A stretch of DNA of 64,000 bases from Septoria linicola (Eukaryota; Ascomycota; Dothideomycetes; Mycosphaerellales; Mycosphaerellaceae): assembly GCA_024114885.1 (NCBI GenBank), contig CP099429.1:1-64000 (forward strand), in the 5' to 3' direction. Below the pieces are notes generated by a model that ran no database searches, was not told where the DNA came from, and worked only from the letters and a program-made list of their open reading frames with translations. Position 1 is the first letter of the stretch; every line of letters begins with the position of its first letter. A program made the translations under genes and the position numbers. Shown here piece by piece: positions 59,696-64,000 of the stretch.

Positions 59696-61400
59696 GACTA
59701 GTACCTACGTAAGATTAGTAGTAATCGTAATATAGGCTAGTATAGGAATATGTTCTATAGCGGTATTTAGTAGTTAATTCGCTAGGACTCTATATACTAG
59801 ATAATATATATCTACTACCGACTAGATTACGCTACGAACCTAGTTTCCTACTCGTACTATACTAAGTATACCTACCTACTAACGAAGAGTAGGTCCGATT
59901 AGTCTTATAAGGGTTTCTAGTATATCGACCTTAGTATTATAGACATAGCTAGAGACTATAGTATATTACAAGTTTAGAGTATAGTTTTTTTATAAATAAG
60001 ACCTATACTAATTATACTAAATTAGTTAAAGGTCTATACTACTAACGAGTCTTTATAGTATAGGTAGAGAGACTAGGAGATAGAGGATTACTTAGTAAGG
60101 GCTTCGTAGAGGATATTAAGGAGTAGTACGTATAGAAGGAAGATATTAACCTACTAAGTCCTACCTAGGAATATACTAGGAGATAGTCTATAGTACCGGT
60201 AAAGTAGAGAGAGGCTAGGGTATCGTCTTCTATACTACTATATAGCTCTAAGGAAAATAAGGTTAATAAGTAGATAACTATCCTATCTTAGTTTTATAAG
60301 GTAGACCTAGATACTAACTACCTCGAGATTAGAGAAGCTTCTAGTACGTACTCTTAGCTACGAGATACTTACTACGACCTTATACCTAGGTATACCTTAC
60401 TATCTAGCTACTCTAACCGCTATAGAGTAATCCTCTACTACTTCCCTACTTCGGACAAGTTAATACTAGCTATATATGTCGGTTAGGCTCTCGTAGGTAT
60501 ATAACGCTAGAACGATCCTATAGTAGTCTTCGATACTATAGGCTAGATTACCTACTATACTAACGTATTCTATACCTATTTAGAGGCCTGCCGTAAGACT
60601 ATACTAAGTAACTATCGCGTCCTTATAGCTCGTATTAAAGACCTAGAGACTATAATGTTCCTAGAGACTAGCTTCTACGTTAATAACAAGGATTTTATAA
60701 AGCGACTAGTAGCTAACTTCTCTACTACTACTAATATAGGAGAGCTCTTCGAGTAAGCCGATAATAACTAGGCGGCTAGGCGTAGATTCTATCCGGCCCT
60801 AGAGGCCTAATAGAGTAGCGCGAGGACTAGTAAGGTATAGGGATACGGAGGTATAGAGAGGAGTTTAAGAGAGACGATAACTTGTTTCTATAATACTCTA
60901 TACTATTGTTTTTTTAATATCTCTAGCGAGACTTCTATAGAGAGAAGGATATAACGTAGTAGGCGTCTCTATACCTAGTAGGCGAGCCTATAGCGGCTAC
61001 TACTACCTATACGTATAAGGACGATTTTCGAGCTTACTATAGAGGTTATAGACAATTATCCTTTATACTACTACTACTAAGGTTAGAGAGGACTACTTAG
61101 GTTACTACTTAGCGATTATATAATATAGTATTATTTAACTACTTGTTCCTCTTCCTACCTATCCTCTACCGGCGCCGCTACTACGCGATCCTAATAGGCT
61201 TATAGCCTATACGGCCTACTATAGCTACCGACGTATACCTCCGCGACGACGCGCCGTAGATACGCTACTAATCTACCTACTATACCTACTACTAACTACT
61301 ACGTAAGGCTATCGCCCGACTCCGGCCCTACGACCTATATATAGACTTATATACTACTACTCCTAGGTTAGTTATAGGTTTACGTACTATAGTAGTCCTT
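59696..61400 (+). pseudogene. Split unrecognised ORF, part 3 (3' part)
   Basis: Begins in phase with part 2. One frame runs to about 60050-60150; a second, well-readable frame covers roughly 60180-60850, so an intron or frameshift lies near 60.1 kb. The second frame includes a long stretch with few stops (60400-60750) that reads as a mixed alpha/beta protein, but I do not recognise it. From 61100 to 61330 the sequence is more GC- and CpG-rich than its surroundings and coding is doubtful. The end is set where the hAT fragment begins on the other strand. Confidence 0.45.
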
Positions 61401-61449
61401 TAAGAGAAGCTACTATATTAGTCTTTTAAAACCTTTCTAGAGCTCGTTA

Positions 61450-62780
61450 ATCTTTCTTATCGTCCTAAAACTCTTATAGATCGTTAATTAGTATTATTTA
61501 TAGTTATATAAAAAAGGCCTTTATAGTAAGCTATATTACGTAAGTAAAATATAGAAACCGTTCTAGAATCGTAGCTAGCGTAGTAAGCTTAATAGCCTTA
61601 ATATTAGAGAAGAGATTTACCTTATCTAGTTAAATATCTAGTACTACTAGCTCTATAAGCTCTTCGATCGAAATAGAAGGCTTTACGATTTTTACGCTAT
61701 ACTCTATTAAGTAAAGGCCGATAGCCTTAATATTAGCTTACGTTAGTACTAATCGAATAGATACTAGTAAGACGTATATAGACCTATAGAGTATACTATT
61801 GTTTCTAGCGTTATCGTATATAAGAGCGATTAGTTAGTCTTCGAGGCTAAACCTTTATAATATATTAAAGAGCAATTTCGAAAGTCGCTCTCTAGTATAT
61901 CTACTAGTAACGTAGAGAAAGTCTAATATTACCTCGTACTATACCTATTTAGCGTCGATCTAGTAGGTATAGATAGTAAGGAATAAAGCTTTTATACTAC
62001 TAGACTACTAGCTATCGACTACGATAGTAACCTTAGAGGTTCTAGCTAGTATAGCCTTTAGATCTTCCTTAGACCTCTCTTAGACCTCTTAAAGAAGAGC
62101 CTTAATCGTCTTACTAGAGTAGAAAAGTATTTCGAGACTAGAGTTAAAGTATATATATATATAGCGGACTATAGGATTCTTAAAGAAATTAAGTAGTAGG
62201 CTATATACTACGATTATTTACGTAGATACTATAGGGAAGTTATTAATACTTAGGTCTAGGTCGCTAAGGTAACTCTTACGATTTCGAGCCTAACTATATA
62301 AGCTTAATAACGTAGTTAGTAAACGTAGTTAGTAGGAACTTATATAATAGTCTTTATACTACTAGATATACTCTAGTAGTATCCTCTTTCTCTTAAATAC
62401 CTATACGTACTCCTTAGTTCGAAGGTAAGAACTAAGACTACTTATACTAATACGGAGGCCTAGATAGGCTAAAGAGATCTCGTAACCTTAGTAGACTACT
62501 TTTAGTAAGGTATCCTCGATATTAATTCTCTAGTCGAAAAACTTCTAGACCTAGGAGGAATAGGTACTCTTCTATTTAATAGATATAGTCTTTTATATCT
62601 TAAACTTATACTTATAGCGACCTTATACCTCCTACTATCGTCGTATATACTAGTCTCTAAAGTCCGTTTTATACTCTTTCTACTATAGATATACTCTATT
62701 TACTTAAGTCTAGTCTAGAGAAGACGTAGATATATTAAGTAGAATTTTAGAAGTAGTAGGTAGTCTACTAGAGCTCTACT
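61450..62780 (-). pseudogene. hAT-family transposase fragment
   Basis: Minus strand. The N-terminal region near 62600-62480 reads as a BED-type zinc finger with Cys to Tyr changes (Val-Val-Tyr-stop-Gly-Tyr). It is followed by a segment like the Trp-Ile-Val pre-catalytic region (about 62200), then at about 62035-61960 Ser-Lys-Val-Thr-Ile-Val-Val-Asp-Ser-(stop from Trp), the first catalytic Asp region of hAT enzymes, and near 61830-61800 Ile-Ala-Leu-Ile-Tyr-Asp-Asn-Ala-Arg-Asn-Asn, the second-Asp region with its Asp-Asn-Ala-x-Asn-Asn signature. The C-terminal dimerisation domain is missing at 61440, so the gene is truncated. Terminal inverted repeats were not found. Confidence 0.6.
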
Positions 62781-62919
62781 CTAATACTATATATCGTAGC
62801 GTAGAGAGTACTATCGGACTAGATTCGAATTATAAAGAGTTTCTAAAAATGCTATCTTAATATTATTATCTTAGTCAAGTACTAGACCTAAGTCCTCTAG
62901 TAGCTAGCGATAGATTTCG
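62781..62919. other. Junction between hAT fragment and next pseudogene
   Basis: About 140 bp in which neither minus-strand frame can be followed with confidence. I found no terminal inverted repeat or target duplication here. Confidence 0.3.
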
Positions 62920-64000
62920 CTATAAAGGTAGCGTATTTATAGATAGTAGTATTAAAACTAGAAGAGTTAAAGAAGATAAAGGCAGACTAAATTATAAAAG
63001 TAAGAAAGAGGGGAGCCCTAGACTATCTATAAAACACGCTATAACTTTACTCTAGTACGACGTCTATAGTAGTTCTTACTTATAGAGAAGCCTAAATTAT
63101 ACTAATTAGACGTAGTAAAGCCTCTTGTCCGCTAACGATAGACTAGTTAAGAACTCGGTACTAATCTCTAGATTAAGTACGCTAGGATCTATTAGATCTA
63201 TAATAATAGACGAAAAGCTAATACTAGCCCGCTCGCTCTTAAATCTAGCTTAAATTAGACTCTCGACTATAGCTTCGAGCAAAGTCTCTTTCTTATTAAG
63301 TATATATTGTTTATTAAATATACTATAGGTAAGCTTCGCGTTTTGTCTCTACTATATAGACATAGTAGGTATAGAGAATCCGTAGGTATTCTAATCGTAG
63401 TTAGTAGGAATTAGCTATCTAAGATACTTAATAAGGATTAAGAAGTAATTAACGAAGAAGAGCTTCTAGCTAAGAACATTACGTAGTATAGCCCGGTATT
63501 CTATCTAAAAGATATCGTAGAGTATAGGCAAAACGCTATTAGTAATATACGACTATAGTTAATTAGTATATAGTCGGCAAATATAGTTAGCGCTTAAGAT
63601 AGCTAGTAGATATACCTTAACTTAGGCTTCTAGTACTAATATCTAAAGTAAGATAGCTAGACCTCGAAGCCGTAGTATCGTAAAAGGGAAGCTCTATATT
63701 ATATTAGTAGATAGGAGTTTCTAATAGATAGGAAGACTTACGCTATCGCTATATACTTATATAGCTATAAGTTTATCTAGCGCCTTAATCTTAGACTAGA
63801 ACTCGCCGATTACCTTATACTAGTATTAATAAGTCGCTCTACTATAGTTAGTAGAGCCTAGCGTACTAGTAGATAGCTTAATAGCGTACTTAGCCTAAAT
63901 GTTCTTCTCTTAAGACAAGTTTAGTAGGTTATCGATAATAACGTTTATAGAGTTTCTCTTTAACTTAGAAGGATCTAATAGTACCTAAACCTATATACTA
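62920..64000 (-). pseudogene. Unrecognised minus-strand ORF, runs off the window
   Basis: A minus-strand frame from the window end to about 62930 (about 355 codons) has stops only at former Gln/Trp sites and reads smoothly: Leu/Ser-rich, with a Lys/Leu-rich middle and a C-terminal Ser-Leu-Gly-Leu-Pro-Ser-Phe-Leu-Leu-Leu before the frame ends. The 5' part lies beyond 64000. I recognise no family. It could belong to another mobile element. Confidence 0.4.

Noticed and set aside
61100..61330. GC- and CpG-rich stretch as an unmutated gene or CpG-island-like region
   Set aside because: It is also free of CA and TG, so it is RIPed like the rest; the original sequence was simply richer in CpG and CpC.
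11950..61400. Split ORF as a LINE, Helitron or telomere-linked RecQ helicase
   Set aside because: No RT, endonuclease, Rep or helicase motif could be seen in any of the three parts.
1..64000. TAG/TAA density as evidence for an alternative genetic code
   Set aside because: Stops coincide with loss of all CpA and TpG in noncoding DNA too, including LTRs and spacers, so mutation rather than recoding explains them.

Overview
This is a chromosome end of a filamentous ascomycete (Pezizomycotina-type) fungus. It opens with a perfect CCCTAA telomere tract. Everything inward carries saturated repeat-induced point mutation (RIP): CpA and TpG are almost absent (by eye I count ten in the first 3,000 bases), TpA is in great excess and CpG is left alone. 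Every gene is therefore a RIP fossil. CAG, CAA and TGG codons became TAG or TAA, ATG became ATA, and many Cys and His codons became Tyr. Start codons are mostly invisible, intact frames are rarely longer than about 60 codons, and gene limits below are approximate. I read genes by following frames whose only stops are explainable RIP products. I see no tRNA, rRNA or CRISPR, and no gene that looks functional.

Layout. 1-116 telomere; 117-700 degenerate telomere-associated DNA. About 700-5830 (minus) is a SNF2-like helicase pseudogene with four apparent introns that share paired palindromes. 5830-6520 is a palindrome-rich spacer. About 6520-10380 (plus) is a long unrecognised pseudogene, divergent from the helicase. 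10490-11514 (plus) is the 3' end of a Ty3/gypsy pol carrying coding minisatellites. From about 11.95 kb a long unrecognised plus-strand ORF begins; two retrotransposon insertions split it into 11.95-13.42, 46.37-46.50 and 59.70-61.4 kb. A hAT transposase fragment (61.45-62.78, minus) and another unrecognised minus-strand pseudogene (62.92-64.0) close the window.

About 46 kb of the window is nested LTR retrotransposons. Copy A (plus, 13420-46366, CTAT target duplication) of a 13.1-kb element, here called X, sits in the split ORF. A 6.7-kb chromovirus, here called element I (minus, 22236-42049, GTTTC duplication), is inserted in copy A. Copy B of element X (minus, 25262-38392, CTAC duplication) is inserted in the pol of element I. 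Copy C of element X (minus, 46500-59691, ATAC duplication) is inserted 129 bp beyond copy A in the same ORF. The duplications are intact, so the order A then I then B is certain; C is not placed in that order.

Element X is the most unusual object. It is a gypsy-type element with Gag-protease and RT-RNase H-integrase genes plus a third sense ORF of about 1,060 codons between pol and the 3' LTR, and a recurrent hairpin that marks the ORF boundaries. Element I has an ordinary gag, protease, RT, RNase H, integrase and chromodomain, plus an opposite-strand ORF between pol and its 3' LTR.
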